Assembly: GCF_014643455.1 (NCBI RefSeq)
Contig: NZ_BMJM01000001.1
Location: 486,123-550,122, forward strand
Direction of reading: 5' to 3'
Source of the DNA: Sandarakinorhabdus glacialis
Lineage (GTDB): Bacteria > Pseudomonadota > Alphaproteobacteria > Sphingomonadales > Sphingomonadaceae
Length of the DNA: 64,000 bases
The notes beneath the pieces are model-generated. The model was not told the origin of the DNA. It was given only the letters and a program-made list of their open reading frames with translations, and ran no database searches. Below are positions 8,934 to 17,811 of this stretch, piece by piece. The first letter of the stretch is position 1. Every line of letters starts with the position of its first letter. The position numbers and the translations under genes were made by a program.

Positions 8934-11003
8934 CTAGCCAAGTGCTGTCAGGGCAGAAACCGTCAGGATCTGCGGCAGTTCCCTTTGCTGGCCATCGGCG
9001 CCGTAGAAAACATAGACCGGCACCCCGGCGCGCTGCTGGTCGGCGAGCCATTTCGAGATGACCGGATCGCCGCGGGTCCAGTCGCCTTCGAGAACGGCGA
9101 TGCCCTTGCGCCGGAAAGCCTCGGCGACGCTGGCATCGGCCATCGCGCCCTTTTCGTTGACCTTGCAGGTCAGGCACCAATCGGCGGTCATGTAGAGAAA
9201 AACCGGGGTACGGGCCGCGCGCAAGGCCGCGAGTTTTTCGGGTGAAAACCGCTGCGCCATCAACGCCGCCGGCGCCGAAGTGCCCGAATTGGCAACCGCC
9301 GGATCGGCGACCGGGAGCAGCAGGATCGCGGCGACGCCGGCCGCGATCGCGCCGCCGATGGGCAGCCAGCTGCTGGCGCCGCTGTGCTGGCGACTGCCCA
9401 GCCACCATAGCAACAGCCCGAGCAGGAGCGCGCCGGCGAGCCCCGCCGTCATGCCCGGCACGCCGACCTGTTGGCCCAGCACCCAGGCCAGCGCCAGCGC
9501 GGTGATGAACATCGGCACCGACAGGATGGCGCGCAAACGCGTCATCCAGGCACCCGGCCGGGGCATTCGGCGGCGCAGCGCGGGGATGAAGCCGACCGCG
9601 AGGAACGGCAGCGCCAGGCCGAGTCCGAGCCCGGCGAAAACCGCCAGCGCGGCGACCGGCGGCAAGATCAGCGCCGCGCCCAGCGCGCCGGCCATGAACG
9701 GCCCCGTGCACGGCGTCGCGACGAATGCAGCCAATGCGCCGGTGGCGAAACTGCCCAGCGCGCCGCCCTTGCGGATGGTCTGGTCGCCAAGAGCGCCCGT
9801 CGACAGGTTGATCTCGAACAGGCCTGCCAGGTTGAGCGCGATCGCGGTGACCAGCAGCAGCAGCGCCGTGATGACGCGCGGATCCTGCAGCTGGAACGCC
9901 CAGCCGACCTGTGATCCGGCCGCGCGCAGCAGCAGCACGAGGCCGCCGAGTGCCGTGCAGACGAGGATGACGCCGGCGGTATAGGCCAGCGCGTCGCGGC
10001 GCGCGGCGGCGGGTTCGACGTTGCCGCCGGCCAGGCTGAGCGCCTTGAGGCTGAGGATCGGAAAGACGCACGGCATGACGTTGAGGATGATGCCGCCGAG
10101 GATGGCGCCCAGCAGGATCAGCGGCAGGCCAGGGCCTCCCGCCGCGCGCGGCTTGTCGGCCGCAAGCGGCAGCCCGGCGGCGGGGACGTTGCCCGGCTCG
10201 GCGGTCAGCATCAGGCCGAGCGGCTTTTCCTCGCCGTCGATGACGACGCGGAGTACGCCGGTGATGGCGCCCGCGGGGGCGTCGCTGGCCTTGGTCTCGA
10301 TGCGCAGCCGGTCGCCGGCCACCGTCACCACCTGCGGTGCGGCGTAGTCGATGACGCCGTCGGCATCGGGGTAGAAATAGGCGCTGCGGACGTCGCCGGG
10401 ATTGCCGAACGGCACCGCCAGCACGAAGCGGCCGTCCGCGGCGCTCCAGTCGGCAACGGCGCTCATCGGCTTGGGCAGGGCGGCACGAGCCATCGCCAGC
10501 GCGATGCCGTTCTGGGGATCGGCGGCGCCGTCGCCGATGACCAAAGGCAGCGTCAGCGTCGCGCTTTCGGGGACGCATTGCTCGAGGCTGCAGACCAGCC
10601 AGTCGGCCTTGACCGTCACGTTAAAGGGCGTGCGCTTGCGCAGGTCGGCCGGCGGCGTAATGCTGGTGACCAGGACGTTGGGATGCGAATAGACGTAATT
10701 CATCAGCCCGGAAACGATCAGCGTCTCGGGGATGGGATAGGCCAGCGGCTGCGGCGCCGCGGTGCCGGGGGGCAGCGTCCAGGCGACGCGGGTGGGCGCG
10801 CCGGCGTCGCCGGGGTTCGACCAATAGGTGTGCCAGCCGGCCTTCGGCGTCAGTTGCAGGCCGATGCTGAACGGCTGGCCGGGCGCCGGGGTGGCGGTCT
10901 CGGCGATCAGCTCGATGCGGGTGTTGGGCTGCTGCGAAACGCTTTGCGCGGCGGCAGGGATGGCCAGCGTGGCGGCGAGAAATAACAGCAGGGCACGAAT
11001 CAT
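8934..11003 (-). CDS. dsbD: Protein-disulfide reductase of the DsbD/ScsB family
   Basis: Carries electrons from cytoplasmic thioredoxin to periplasmic thiols. The product has 689 residues. Residues 1-20 are a signal peptide ending AAAQS. Residues 30-260 form an Ig-like DsbC/DsbD-N-type domain with SNPGDAGAPTRVAW and SLEQCVPES. A central region with eight or so membrane helices contains the reactive cysteines of NVMPCVFPILSLKAL and VATPCTGPFMAG. The C-terminal thioredoxin domain has the motif ADWCLTCKVNE. The ATG at 11003 is preferred over a longer frame to 11096 because the signal peptide begins there. Adjacent to the exported redoxin, probably one redox operon. Confidence 0.93.
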   Translation of the reverse strand: MIRALLLFLAATLAIPAAAQSVSQQPNTRIELIAETATPAPGQPFSIGLQLTPKAGWHTYWSNPGDAGAPTRVAWTLPPGTAAPQPLAYPIPETLIVSGLMNYVYSHPNVLVTSITPPADLRKRTPFNVTVKADWLVCSLEQCVPESATLTLPLVIGDGAADPQNGIALAMARAALPKPMSAVADWSAADGRFVLAVPFGNPGDVRSAYFYPDADGVIDYAAPQVVTVAGDRLRIETKASDAPAGAITGVLRVVIDGEEKPLGLMLTAEPGNVPAAGLPLAADKPRAAGGPGLPLILLGAILGGIILNVMPCVFPILSLKALSLAGGNVEPAAARRDALAYTAGVILVCTALGGLVLLLRAAGSQVGWAFQLQDPRVITALLLLVTAIALNLAGLFEINLSTGALGDQTIRKGGALGSFATGALAAFVATPCTGPFMAGALGAALILPPVAALAVFAGLGLGLALPFLAVGFIPALRRRMPRPGAWMTRLRAILSVPMFITALALAWVLGQQVGVPGMTAGLAGALLLGLLLWWLGSRQHSGASSWLPIGGAIAAGVAAILLLPVADPAVANSGTSAPAALMAQRFSPEKLAALRAARTPVFLYMTADWCLTCKVNEKGAMADASVAEAFRRKGIAVLEGDWTRGDPVISKWLADQQRAGVPVYVFYGADGQQRELPQILTVSALTALG

Positions 11004-11284
11004 TGGATTGTTATGCCTGTGTTGCGGGGTGGGGGGAAGCGAGGGGGTGATCTTGCCCGAGGGCGGGCGCGTCACGATGGTTAACATTTTCCGCATTTTC
11101 CGCTTTCGGCGGTTTTTGGAGGGCGGAAGTGGAGGGGTGGGGGTGACGGGTGTGGGTAGCGGAAATGCGGGGTGTAGGACAGGGGTTGCCGGGTGATGGT
11201 GCTGGCGCGAGCGAAGCTCGCGCGTCGGTGGGCGGGAGTGCTGTCAGGCGCTTTTTCTGGGCGTTGCCGCGATGGAGAAAAGGC

Positions 11285-11312
11285 AAAAAAAAGGCGGGGG
11301 CGAAGCCCCCGC
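11285..11312 (-). terminator. Rho-independent terminator of rplM-rpsI
   Basis: Read on the minus strand, an 8-bp perfect GC stem (11294-11301 with 11305-11312) with a TTC loop is followed directly by eight consecutive T bases plus the flank, the classic intrinsic terminator. It lies about 110 bases beyond the rpsI stop. Confidence 0.88.
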
Positions 11313-11354
11313 GTCGGACGGGTTCGGCGGAGTAACTCGGCCGCCCCGCCGGCC
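11311..11354. repeat. GC-rich repeat shared with 36.2 kb
   Basis: Twenty bases beginning GCGTCGGACGGGTTCGG and, 10 bases later, CCGCCCCGCCGGCC are both repeated exactly at 36218-36263. In both places a small GC hairpin comes just before, and the element lies downstream of a minus-strand gene (rpsI here, the TonB receptor there). Confidence 0.7.
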
Positions 11355-11369
11355 GTTGCGTACGCGAGT

Positions 11370-11419
11370 CTGCAGCCAAGCCGGAAATCGCGAAGCCGCA
11401 ATTTCCGTCTTGGCTGCAG
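11370..11419 (-). other. Strong hairpin just after rpsI
   Basis: Arms 11370-11388 and 11401-11419 pair over 19 bases with one mismatch (core CTGCAGCCAAG). It begins 4 bases past the rpsI stop and has no T tract. It may protect the mRNA 3' end or assist the downstream intrinsic terminator. Confidence 0.7.
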
Positions 11420-11423
11420 CCGC

Positions 11424-11963
11424 TTAACGCTTCGAAAACTGAAAGCTCTTCCGAGCCTTGGCCTTACCGTACTTCTTACGCTCAACAACGCGAGGATCGC
11501 GCGTCAAGAACCCGGCCTGCTTCACAGTCGTGCGCAGGGCTGGTTCAAAGCGGGTCAAAGCCACCGAGATACCGTGCTTGACCGCGCCGGCCTGGCCCGA
11601 AAGCCCACCGCCGACAACGGTGCACATGACGTCATACTGGTCGCGGCGATCGGCGATGTCGAACGGCTGGTTGATGACCAGGCGCAAGGTTGGGCGAGCG
11701 AAGTAAACGGTCTGGTCGCGGCCGTTGACGACGATCTTGCCGCTGCCGGGCTTGAGCCAGACGCGGGCAATGGCGTTCTTGCGCTTGCCGGTTGCATAGG
11801 CCCGGCCATAGGCATCGAGCTCCTGCGGCCGCAATGGCGCAGGGGGTCCGCCGCCGCCGGTGTGGGCTGGGTTCTGGTTGGTTTCGCTATGCGGTGCGTT
11901 CGGGTTGTACGTTCCCTCCTGCATGCCACCGAGATCGGAGAGCGACTGGCGATTGTCGGACAT
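11424..11963 (-). CDS. rpsI: 30S ribosomal protein S9 with N-terminal extension
   Basis: Structural protein of the small ribosomal subunit whose C-terminal tail contacts P-site tRNA. The conserved S9 domain starts near residue 53 with [17 protein letters not shown] and ends in the basic tail [10 protein letters not shown]. The first 50 residues are a low-complexity Gly/Pro/Asn-rich extension, which I recall as common among sphingomonads, so the 179-residue length is not alarming. Translation is coupled to rplM by a TAATG overlap (position 11963). Confidence 0.96.
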   Translation of the reverse strand: MSDNRQSLSDLGGMQEGTYNPNAPHSETNQNPAHTGGGGPPAPLRPQELDAYGRAYATGKRKNAIARVWLKPGSGKIVVNGRDQTVYFARPTLRLVINQPFDIADRRDQYDVMCTVVGGGLSGQAGAVKHGISVALTRFEPALRTTVKQAGFLTRDPRVVERKKYGKAKARKSFQFSKR

Positions 11964-12469
11964 TATGCAGCAGCCTTCTTGTCGCCAGCTTCCTGGACGG
12001 TAAGGGTCGAGTTCTTGCGGTTCATCGCAGCGACATCGACGAATTCTGGGTTCTGGGCGGTGTGCGGATGCTCGGTGCCCTTGAAGACGCGCAGGTTGCG
12101 CATCTGGTCGCGGCCGAGCGGGCCACGAGGAACCATGCGCTCGACGGCCTTGATCAGGACGCGCTCGGGGAAGCGGCCTTCGAGGATCTTGGCGGGCGAA
12201 GTTTCCTTGATACCGCCAGGGTGGCCGGTGTGGCGGTAATAGCGCTTGTCGGTCGCCTTCTTGCCGGTGAACCGGACCTTTTCGGCGTTGATGACGATGA
12301 TGTTGTCACCGCAATCGACGTGCGGGGTATAAGTAGCCTTGTGCTTGCCGCGCAGGCGGTTGGCGATCAGCGAGGCGAGGCGGCCGACGACCAGTCCTTC
12401 GGCGTCGATAATCAGCCATTTCTTCTCGACCTCGGCGGGCTTGATCGAGGCGGTTGAACGGGTGAGCAT
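11963..12469 (-). CDS. rplM: 50S ribosomal protein L13
   Basis: Early-assembling large-subunit protein. The 168-residue product has the L13 landmarks [46 protein letters not shown] and [22 protein letters not shown] lysine/alanine-rich C-terminal tail follows. A longer frame reaching 12574 adds 35 residues without homology, so ATG 12469 is used. Forms a two-gene operon with rpsI. Confidence 0.96.
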   Translation of the reverse strand: MLTRSTASIKPAEVEKKWLIIDAEGLVVGRLASLIANRLRGKHKATYTPHVDCGDNIIVINAEKVRFTGKKATDKRYYRHTGHPGGIKETSPAKILEGRFPERVLIKAVERMVPRGPLGRDQMRNLRVFKGTEHPHTAQNPEFVDVAAMNRKNSTLTVQEAGDKKAAA

Positions 12470-12639
12470 GATCTGTGTCCAGTAGTGAGCGAGACGGCCA
12501 GGGCGTGACGTATTTGTCGTCGCACAGGTCGGGCCGGATGGCGGCGATATCGCGCAAAGCCGGGATTTGGTCAAGCGTTTCCGGGGTTTTCCGATGTGGT
12601 GCCGGGATACCGCACGCTAGCCCGGCACGACGGCAGCCC

Positions 12640-13005
12640 CTAGTCCGTGATGGCGTGTGCCTGCAAATGCCCGAGCGCCGTCGTTTCCAGCGCCTTGGCA
12701 TGGGTTGCATCGAGGACAACGTCGGGCGCAAAGCCGGCAATGCGGGCTTCTTCCCACCGCGCCGCGCACAGGCACCAGCGGTCGCCCGGCCTCAGCCCGG
12801 CGAAATCATACTCGGGTCGCGGCGTCGACAGGTCGTTGCCCTGCCCGGCGCTGAAGTCGAGGAATTCGGCGGTCATCACCGCGCAGACGACGTGGCGGCC
12901 ATTGTCGCTATCGTCGGTGCTGCAGCAGCCATCGCGCTTCCAGCCGGTCAGCGGCGATGTCGAGCACAGCGCCAGCGCGCCGCCGATGACGTTCTTCGCC
13001 GTCAT
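12640..13005 (-). CDS. DUF2237 family protein
   Basis: A 121-residue cytoplasmic protein matching the bacterial DUF2237 family. Characteristic stretches are LALCSTSPLTGWKRDGCC, CAVMTAEFLDFSAGQGNDLS and PGDRWCLCAARWEEA, with four or more conserved cysteines. Family members are widespread but unassigned. The start ATG 13005 overlaps the ctaA stop in an ATGA arrangement with GGGGAGA upstream. Cotranscription with heme A synthase is therefore likely. A much longer upstream frame in this phase is a shadow of ctaA. Confidence 0.85.
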   Translation of the reverse strand: MTAKNVIGGALALCSTSPLTGWKRDGCCSTDDSDNGRHVVCAVMTAEFLDFSAGQGNDLSTPRPEYDFAGLRPGDRWCLCAARWEEARIAGFAPDVVLDATHAKALETTALGHLQAHAITD

Positions 13006-14072
13006 GCCGATCTCCCCTGCACCGACCAGTGCGCTGCCCAGACAGTCGCCGCCACCAGCAGCGCGCCGCCGGCCTGGTGCGCCACGCCGAGCGAGATGGC
13101 GACGCCGCTGAGCACCGTCGCCACGCCAAGGCAGAATTGCAGAACGACAGCGCCACCGAGCGCCAGCGCGCGGACGCCGGCACCGGCGCGCCACAGCCGG
13201 AACGCGATCAACAGGGCCGCGGCGGCGACCAGCCAGGCCATGCTGCGATGGATGAAATGCACGGTAATCGGCGCGTCGATGATGTCGGACGCGGTCCGCA
13301 CCAACCCGGTCGGAATCAATGTTCCGAACATCAACGGCCAGGTGTCCGACGCATGTCCGGCGCGCATGCCGGCGACGAATGCGCCCCAGATGATCTGGAC
13401 CAGAAGCAGCACTGCGAACGGCGTCACCCAGCGGCGCGGGCGCGGCGCGGCGACAGGCCCGCTCCGGAGCAGGTCGAGTGCCGTCCAGATGCACCCCGCC
13501 ATGATCGCCAATGCCACCGTAAGATGCACCGCCAGCCGCTCATGCGCCACTTCGGTGCGGCCGACGAGCCCGCTCGAGACCATCCACCAGCCGATCGTGC
13601 CCTGCAGCGCGCCGAGCATCAGCAGCGCCAGCAGCCGCGGCTTATAACTTTGGGGAATCGCCTTCTTCACCCAGAACCACAGCAGCGGCAGCGCGAACGC
13701 AACACCGATCAGGCGGCCAAGCAGCCGGTGCACATATTCCCAGAAAAAGATGCCCTGGAACTCGGCGAGCGTCATGCCGCGGTTCATCATCTGGTACTGC
13801 GACGACGCCTTATAGGCTTCGAACTGCACTGCCCAGGCCGCGTCGCCGATCGGTGGCAGAGTGCCGGAAACGACATCCCAGCGGGTGATCGACAGGCCCG
13901 ATTCGGTCAGCCGGGTAATGCCGCCGACGACAACCATGACGAAGACCAGCGCGGCGACGGCGCACAACCAGCCGGCGATCGCGCGTGGCCGGGCGCTGGC
14001 TCCGGGCAGGGAAGGAGCGCGGGGCAGGGAAGGAGCGCGGGGCAGGGAAGGGGCGGAAGCGATGCTGGCCAT
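13002..14072 (-). CDS. ctaA: Heme A synthase (COX15/CtaA)
   Basis: Oxidises the C8 methyl of heme O to the formyl of heme A for aa3-type cytochrome oxidase. The 356-residue membrane protein has about eight helices. Conserved histidine motifs are FFWEYVHRLLGR, VAHERLAVHL, VHFIHRSMAW and VAHQAGGALL, and the early motif is GGITRLTESGLSITRWDV. The N-terminus (residues 8-25) is a threefold repeat of six residues, encoded by an 18-bp DNA tandem repeat. This points to recent slippage in a tolerant cytoplasmic tail. Confidence 0.94.
   Translation of the reverse strand: MASIASAPSLPRAPSLPRAPSLPGASARPRAIAGWLCAVAALVFVMVVVGGITRLTESGLSITRWDVVSGTLPPIGDAAWAVQFEAYKASSQYQMMNRGMTLAEFQGIFFWEYVHRLLGRLIGVAFALPLLWFWVKKAIPQSYKPRLLALLMLGALQGTIGWWMVSSGLVGRTEVAHERLAVHLTVALAIMAGCIWTALDLLRSGPVAAPRPRRWVTPFAVLLLVQIIWGAFVAGMRAGHASDTWPLMFGTLIPTGLVRTASDIIDAPITVHFIHRSMAWLVAAAALLIAFRLWRAGAGVRALALGGAVVLQFCLGVATVLSGVAISLGVAHQAGGALLVAATVWAAHWSVQGRSA
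14004..14057. repeat. Threefold 18-bp tandem repeat in the ctaA N-terminus
   Basis: Units 14004-14021 and 14022-14039 are identical. The third (14040-14057) is slightly degenerate. On the ctaA strand each unit encodes Ala-Pro-Ser-Leu-Pro-Arg/Gly, so gain or loss of units keeps the frame. Confidence 0.9.
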
Positions 14073-14168
14073 CGCCGTTCCCTAGGCCCGGACGCCGCCG
14101 CCGCCAAGCGCGTCGTGGTCGCGGGCGGCGGATCTCACTGCCCGCAAAAGCATCTTGCAGGGCTTAAT

Positions 14169-14183
14169 GAGATAATGTAACAC
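14169..14183. promoter_or_regulatory. Possible Zur-like operator before the MerC-like gene
   Basis: The 15-base AT-rich imperfect dyad GAGATAATGTAACAC ends 6 bases before ATG 14190 and stands out in a GC-rich setting. Its pattern (G.GATAATGTAACAC) resembles alphaproteobacterial Zur boxes, and a Fur/Zur-family gene lies 400 bases downstream. The match is by eye only; it could instead be a -10 box. Confidence 0.35.
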
Positions 14184-14189
14184 GCAGTC

Positions 14190-14555
14190 ATGCCCAAGCG
14201 TTTCTCCAGCCTGCTCGACAAGTCGGCGATGACCCTTTCCGGCCTGTGTATCGTGCACTGCCTCGGCGGCACGCTGCTAGCGACGATCTTCGCCGCATCG
14301 AGCGGCTGGCTCGGGCATGACGTCCATCTGATCGGCCTCGCGCTGGCGCTGCCACTGGCGGGGTTTGCCTTGTGGCGCGGCGTCCTCGTCCATGGCCAGG
14401 CCGGGGTTGCCGTGCTCGGCGCGCTCGGCATCGGCCTGATGGCGATTTCGGTTTTCGCGGGGCATGGCGGCAGCACCGAGATCATGTTGTCGGTGGCCGG
14501 GGTCTCGCTGCTCGGCGGGGCGCATTTGTGGAATTTGCGGGCAGCGCGCGGCTAA
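14190..14555 (+). CDS. MerC-domain membrane protein
   Basis: A 121-residue protein with four hydrophobic segments. Near its N-terminus DKSAMTLSGLCIVHCLGG carries the two cysteines that MerC proteins use to pick up metal. True mercury resistance is unlikely, because no merA, merT or merR is nearby. In sphingomonads this small MerC-like protein often sits beside a zur-like regulator, as here (about 50-base gap), so zinc handling is more plausible. That functional link is inference. The start is followed at once by the basic MPKRFSSLLDK leader. Confidence 0.75.
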   Translation: MPKRFSSLLDKSAMTLSGLCIVHCLGGTLLATIFAASSGWLGHDVHLIGLALALPLAGFALWRGVLVHGQAGVAVLGALGIGLMAISVFAGHGGSTEIMLSVAGVSLLGGAHLWNLRAARG

Positions 14556-14605
14556 ACGCGCCGTGCTGCTTGCGGGGACGCACAGTAGCGCCGATATCGT
14601 GAGCC

Positions 14606-15073
14606 ATGGCCAGCACGCACGATCATGATCATGCCAACCGCACCGGTGCGCCGCTTGCGGTCGCTGCCGAGCGGGCCTTGACGGCGTCGGGCGAGCAATG
14701 GACCGCCATGCGCGCCGCCGTGTTCAACGCCCTGACTTCGTTCGACAAACCCGCAAGCGCCTATGACGTCACCGACGCGGTGAGCACGGCGCAGGGGCGG
14801 CGCGTCGCGGCCAACAGCGTCTATCGCATCCTCGATCTGTTCGTCGCCAAGAACGTCGCCATGCGCGTCGAAAGCGCCAACGCCTATCTCGCCAACGCGC
14901 ATCCGGATTGCCTGCACGACTGTATCTTCCTGGTTTGCGACACCTGCGGCCGCGCCACCCACGTCGACGACGACCAGTTGTCGGCGCGCATTCGCGAAAC
15001 CGCCGTGGCCACCGGCTTCCGGCCCGAGAAGCCCGTGATCGAGGTGCGTGGCCGCTGTGCCACGTGCCCCTGA
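14606..15073 (+). CDS. zur: Fur-family regulator, Zur-like
   Basis: Metal-sensing repressor of 155 residues. The N-terminus is His/Asp rich ([12 protein letters not shown]). A winged-helix DNA-binding region covers about residues 30-90, including [13 protein letters not shown]. Then come the metal-site histidines of [12 protein letters not shown] and a second CxxC at the very end (CATC), the structural zinc site of Fur/Zur proteins. The unusual His-rich start and the MerC neighbour favour zinc (Zur) over iron. It probably represses its own operon through the nearby dyad. Confidence 0.8.
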   Translation: MASTHDHDHANRTGAPLAVAAERALTASGEQWTAMRAAVFNALTSFDKPASAYDVTDAVSTAQGRRVAANSVYRILDLFVAKNVAMRVESANAYLANAHPDCLHDCIFLVCDTCGRATHVDDDQLSARIRETAVATGFRPEKPVIEVRGRCATCP

Positions 15074-15195
15074 CGGGCCACAAGGGCCTCTGGCGGGCGC
15101 ACAGGAGCAAAATCCCGCGGCATCGGCATACATCGACAGTTGCGGGGTTACAGGGTAACGCTGTCATCAAGACTCAACAAAACCGGCGGACCTTG

Positions 15196-17127
15196 GTGAC
15201 ACAACGACCTCCCACCCCGATGCTCGACACGGTCAATATTCCGGCCGACATGAAACGCTTCAGCCACGAAGAACTGCGGCAGCTCGCCGACGAACTTCGG
15301 ATCGAGATGATCGATGCAGTGTCGACGACCGGCGGACATCTTGGCGCCGGTCTTGGCGTCATCGAGCTGACGGTCGCACTGCATTACGTTTTCGATACGC
15401 CCGGCGACCGGCTGATCTGGGACGTCGGCCACCAGGCCTATCCGCACAAGATTCTGACCGGCCGCCGCGATCGCATCCGCACGCTGCGCCAGGGCGGTGG
15501 GCTATCGGGCTTCACCAAGCGCGCCGAGAGCGAATACGACCCGTTCGGCGCCGCGCATTCGTCGACTTCGATTTCGGCGGCCATCGGCTTCGCTGTCGCC
15601 AACAAGCTCAAGAACCAGCCCGGCAAGGCGATCGCCGTCATCGGCGACGGCGCCATGTCGGCGGGCATGGCGTACGAGGCGATGAACAATGCCTATTCGG
15701 CCGGCAATCGCCTTGTCGTCATTCTCAACGACAACGACATGTCGATCGCACCGCCGGTCGGTGCGTTGTCGGCGTATCTGGCGCGGCTGCTGTCGTCGCG
15801 GTCGTTCCTCGGCATGCGCGAGGCGGTCAAGCAGATCGCCCGCAAGACGCTGCCGCCGCCGCTGAAAAAGGCCGCGCGCCGCGCCGATGAATACGCGCGT
15901 GGGTTCGCGCAGGGCGGCGGCACCTTGTTCGAGGAGCTCGGCTTCTACTACGTCGGCCCGATCGACGGTCACAACCTAGAGCATTTGCTGCCGGTCCTCG
16001 AGAACGTCCGCGACGCTGCCGAAGGTCCGATCCTGGTCCATGTCGTGACGCAAAAGGGCAAAGGCTACGCACCTGCCGAAGCCGCCGCCGACAAATACCA
16101 CGGCGTCCAGAAATTCGATGTCGTCTCGGGCACCCAGGCCAAGGCGGCACCGACCGCACCCAGCTACCAGAACGTCTTCGGCGACGCGATGGTCGCCGAG
16201 GCGCGCCGCGACCCCACCATCTGCGCCATCACCGCCGCCATGCCATCGGGCACCGGCGTCGACCGGTTCGAAAACGCCTTTCCGGAACGCAGCTTCGACG
16301 TCGGCATCGCCGAGCAGCACGCCGTGACCTTCGCCGCCGCACTTGCCGCACAGGGCATGCGGCCGTTCTGCGCGATCTACAGCACCTTCCTGCAACGCGC
16401 CTACGACCAGGTCGTGCACGACGTCGCCATCCAGAACCTGCCGGTTCGCTTCGGCATCGACCGCGCCGGGCTCGTCGGCGCCGATGGCTGCACCCATGCC
16501 GGGGCGTTCGACGTCGCGTATCTGACGACGTTGCCCAACATGGTGGTGATGGCGGCGGCGGACGAAAACGAGCTGACCGACATGGTTCACACCATGGCGC
16601 TGTACGACGCCGGCCCGATCGCGGTGCGCTATCCGCGCGGCGAAGGCACCGGCGTGAAGATTGCCGCGACGCCGACGCGCCTCGAAATCGGCAAGGGGCG
16701 GATCGTTCGCGAAGGCAAGACTGTCGCGCTGCTGTCGCTTGGCACGCGGCTGGGCGACGCTCTCAAGGCCGCCGAGGAACTCGAAAACAAGGGCCTCAGC
16801 ACCACCGTCGCCGACATGCGCTTCGCCAAGCCGCTCGACCACGACCTGATCCGGCATCTCGCCGCCACCCACGAGGTACTGGTCACCATTGAGGAAGGTG
16901 CCTCGGGCGGCTTCGGTTCGCATGTCCTGACCTGGCTCAGCGACGAGGGCCTGACCGATGGCGGCCTCAAGGTCCGCACGTTGCGGTTGCCCGACATCTT
17001 CCAGGACCATGATTCGCCGGCCAGGCAATACGCCGAAGCCGGGCTGGATGCCCCGGCCATCGTCAAATCGGTCCTTGAAGCACTGCGCCACAACAGCGTC
17101 GGACTGATCGAGGGTGCGCGGGCCTGA
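15196..17127 (+). CDS. dxs: 1-deoxy-D-xylulose-5-phosphate synthase
   Basis: Condenses pyruvate and glyceraldehyde-3-phosphate, the first committed step of the MEP isoprenoid pathway. It supplies carotenoids and quinones. The 643-residue protein has the TPP motif [17 protein letters not shown], the substrate region [16 protein letters not shown], the transketolase-type pyrimidine domain with [18 protein letters not shown], and [10 protein letters not shown]. The start is set at GTG 15196 because the family begins with a short T-x-R-P-x-T-P leader and GGCGGA lies upstream. The longer open frame to 14908 overlaps zur and is rejected. Confidence 0.95.
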   Translation: MTQRPPTPMLDTVNIPADMKRFSHEELRQLADELRIEMIDAVSTTGGHLGAGLGVIELTVALHYVFDTPGDRLIWDVGHQAYPHKILTGRRDRIRTLRQGGGLSGFTKRAESEYDPFGAAHSSTSISAAIGFAVANKLKNQPGKAIAVIGDGAMSAGMAYEAMNNAYSAGNRLVVILNDNDMSIAPPVGALSAYLARLLSSRSFLGMREAVKQIARKTLPPPLKKAARRADEYARGFAQGGGTLFEELGFYYVGPIDGHNLEHLLPVLENVRDAAEGPILVHVVTQKGKGYAPAEAAADKYHGVQKFDVVSGTQAKAAPTAPSYQNVFGDAMVAEARRDPTICAITAAMPSGTGVDRFENAFPERSFDVGIAEQHAVTFAAALAAQGMRPFCAIYSTFLQRAYDQVVHDVAIQNLPVRFGIDRAGLVGADGCTHAGAFDVAYLTTLPNMVVMAAADENELTDMVHTMALYDAGPIAVRYPRGEGTGVKIAATPTRLEIGKGRIVREGKTVALLSLGTRLGDALKAAEELENKGLSTTVADMRFAKPLDHDLIRHLAATHEVLVTIEEGASGGFGSHVLTWLSDEGLTDGGLKVRTLRLPDIFQDHDSPARQYAEAGLDAPAIVKSVLEALRHNSVGLIEGARA

Positions 17128-17152
17128 TCATTGCGTCCCGGCGCGGCGCCGT

Positions 17153-17178
17153 GATATACTTCACTTTGAACGTATATC
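17153..17178. promoter_or_regulatory. Palindromic operator of the vapBC-type module
   Basis: GATATAC and GTATATC form a perfect 7-bp inverted repeat separated by 12 bases, ending 13 bases before the antitoxin ATG. Toxin-antitoxin complexes of this class repress their own promoter by binding such dyads, so this is the predicted autoregulatory site. It overlaps the only AT-rich promoter-like stretch in the gap. Confidence 0.75.
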
Positions 17179-17191
17179 CACGGAGCCCGTC

Positions 17192-17422
17192 ATGCAGGTC
17201 GCCAAATGGGGCAATAGCCTCGCCATTCGCATTCCCGCTGTGGTCGTCGAGCTTCTCGAGTTGAAAGAAGGCGACGAAATCAACATCATCGCCGCCGGCA
17301 TGGAAACGGTCGCGATCGAACGTGAGCCCACCCCACAGGAATGGCTGGCGCGTCTGGACAAGTTCCGTGGGCGCCTGCCGAAGGACTGGAAGTTCGACCG
17401 CGAAGAAGCAAATGCCCGGTAG
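17192..17422 (+). CDS. vapB: AbrB/MazE-type antitoxin
   Basis: A 76-residue antitoxin. It has a swapped-hairpin DNA-binding domain at the N-terminus (MQVAKWGNSLAIRIPAVVVE, then LKEGDEINI) and a short C-terminal toxin-binding tail rich in Trp and charged residues (EWLARLDKFRGRLPKDWKFD). CGGAGC gives a good ribosome binding site 10 bases upstream. It overlaps the toxin gene by 11 bases, which ensures coupled synthesis. A longer in-frame start within dxs is rejected. Confidence 0.88.
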   Translation: MQVAKWGNSLAIRIPAVVVELLELKEGDEINIIAAGMETVAIEREPTPQEWLARLDKFRGRLPKDWKFDREEANAR

Positions 17423-17810
17423 CTTCTTCGACAGCAATATCCTCCTCTATTCAGCCTCCAGCGACGACGACAAGGCAGACCGTGCCGAGGCACTGATCGT
17501 GCGCGGTGGCACCGTCAGTGCTCAGGTGCTCAACGAAGTCGCGAATGTCGCGCGGCGCAAGATGCATTTGACCTGGGTCGAAACGCGCGACCTCCTGCTG
17601 CCCTTCCGCAAATTGCTGACAATCACCCCCGTCACCGAAGCCATCCACAATCACGGCCTCCGCCTTGCCGAACGCCACGGTTTCGCGATCTACGACTCCA
17701 TGATCGTCGCGGCCGCCATCGCCGCCCACTGCGACACACTCTGGTCGGAGGACATGCACCACGACCTGACCGTCGAATCCGTCCTCACTATCCGCAACCC
17801 GTTTGCCTGA
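17412..17810 (+). CDS. vapC: PIN-domain ribonuclease toxin (VapC-like)
   Basis: A 132-residue PIN domain. Expected acidic residues are present: Asp in FFDSNILLY near the N-terminus, Glu in LNEVANVARRK, Asp in IYDSMIVAAA, and the late Glu/Asp in LWSEDMHHDL. Such toxins cut tRNA or rRNA when the antitoxin is lost. Gene overlap, size and the upstream dyad all fit an intact type II toxin-antitoxin pair. Convergent with sdaA, with one base between the two stop codons. Confidence 0.9.
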   Translation: MPGSFFDSNILLYSASSDDDKADRAEALIVRGGTVSAQVLNEVANVARRKMHLTWVETRDLLLPFRKLLTITPVTEAIHNHGLRLAERHGFAIYDSMIVAAAIAAHCDTLWSEDMHHDLTVESVLTIRNPFA

Positions 17811-17811
17811 G

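Larger units (their letters stand above)
11004..11423. other. 420-bp intergenic region between rpsI and dsbD
   Basis: No gene is supported here. It contains the rpsI-side hairpin (11370-11419), the Rho-independent terminator of the rplM-rpsI unit (11285-11312), and a GC-rich repeat (11311-11354) that recurs at 36.2 kb. The left part (11004-11280) must hold the dsbD promoter on the minus strand, but I could not place its -35 and -10 boxes with confidence. Confidence 0.7.

Noticed and set aside
14190-14555. Mercury-resistance operon
   Set aside because: No merR, merA, merT or merP; only a MerC-like fold next to a Zur-like regulator.
14908-15195. Extended dxs start inside zur
   Set aside because: Would add 96 residues lacking DXS homology and overlap zur; GTG 15196 fits the family leader.
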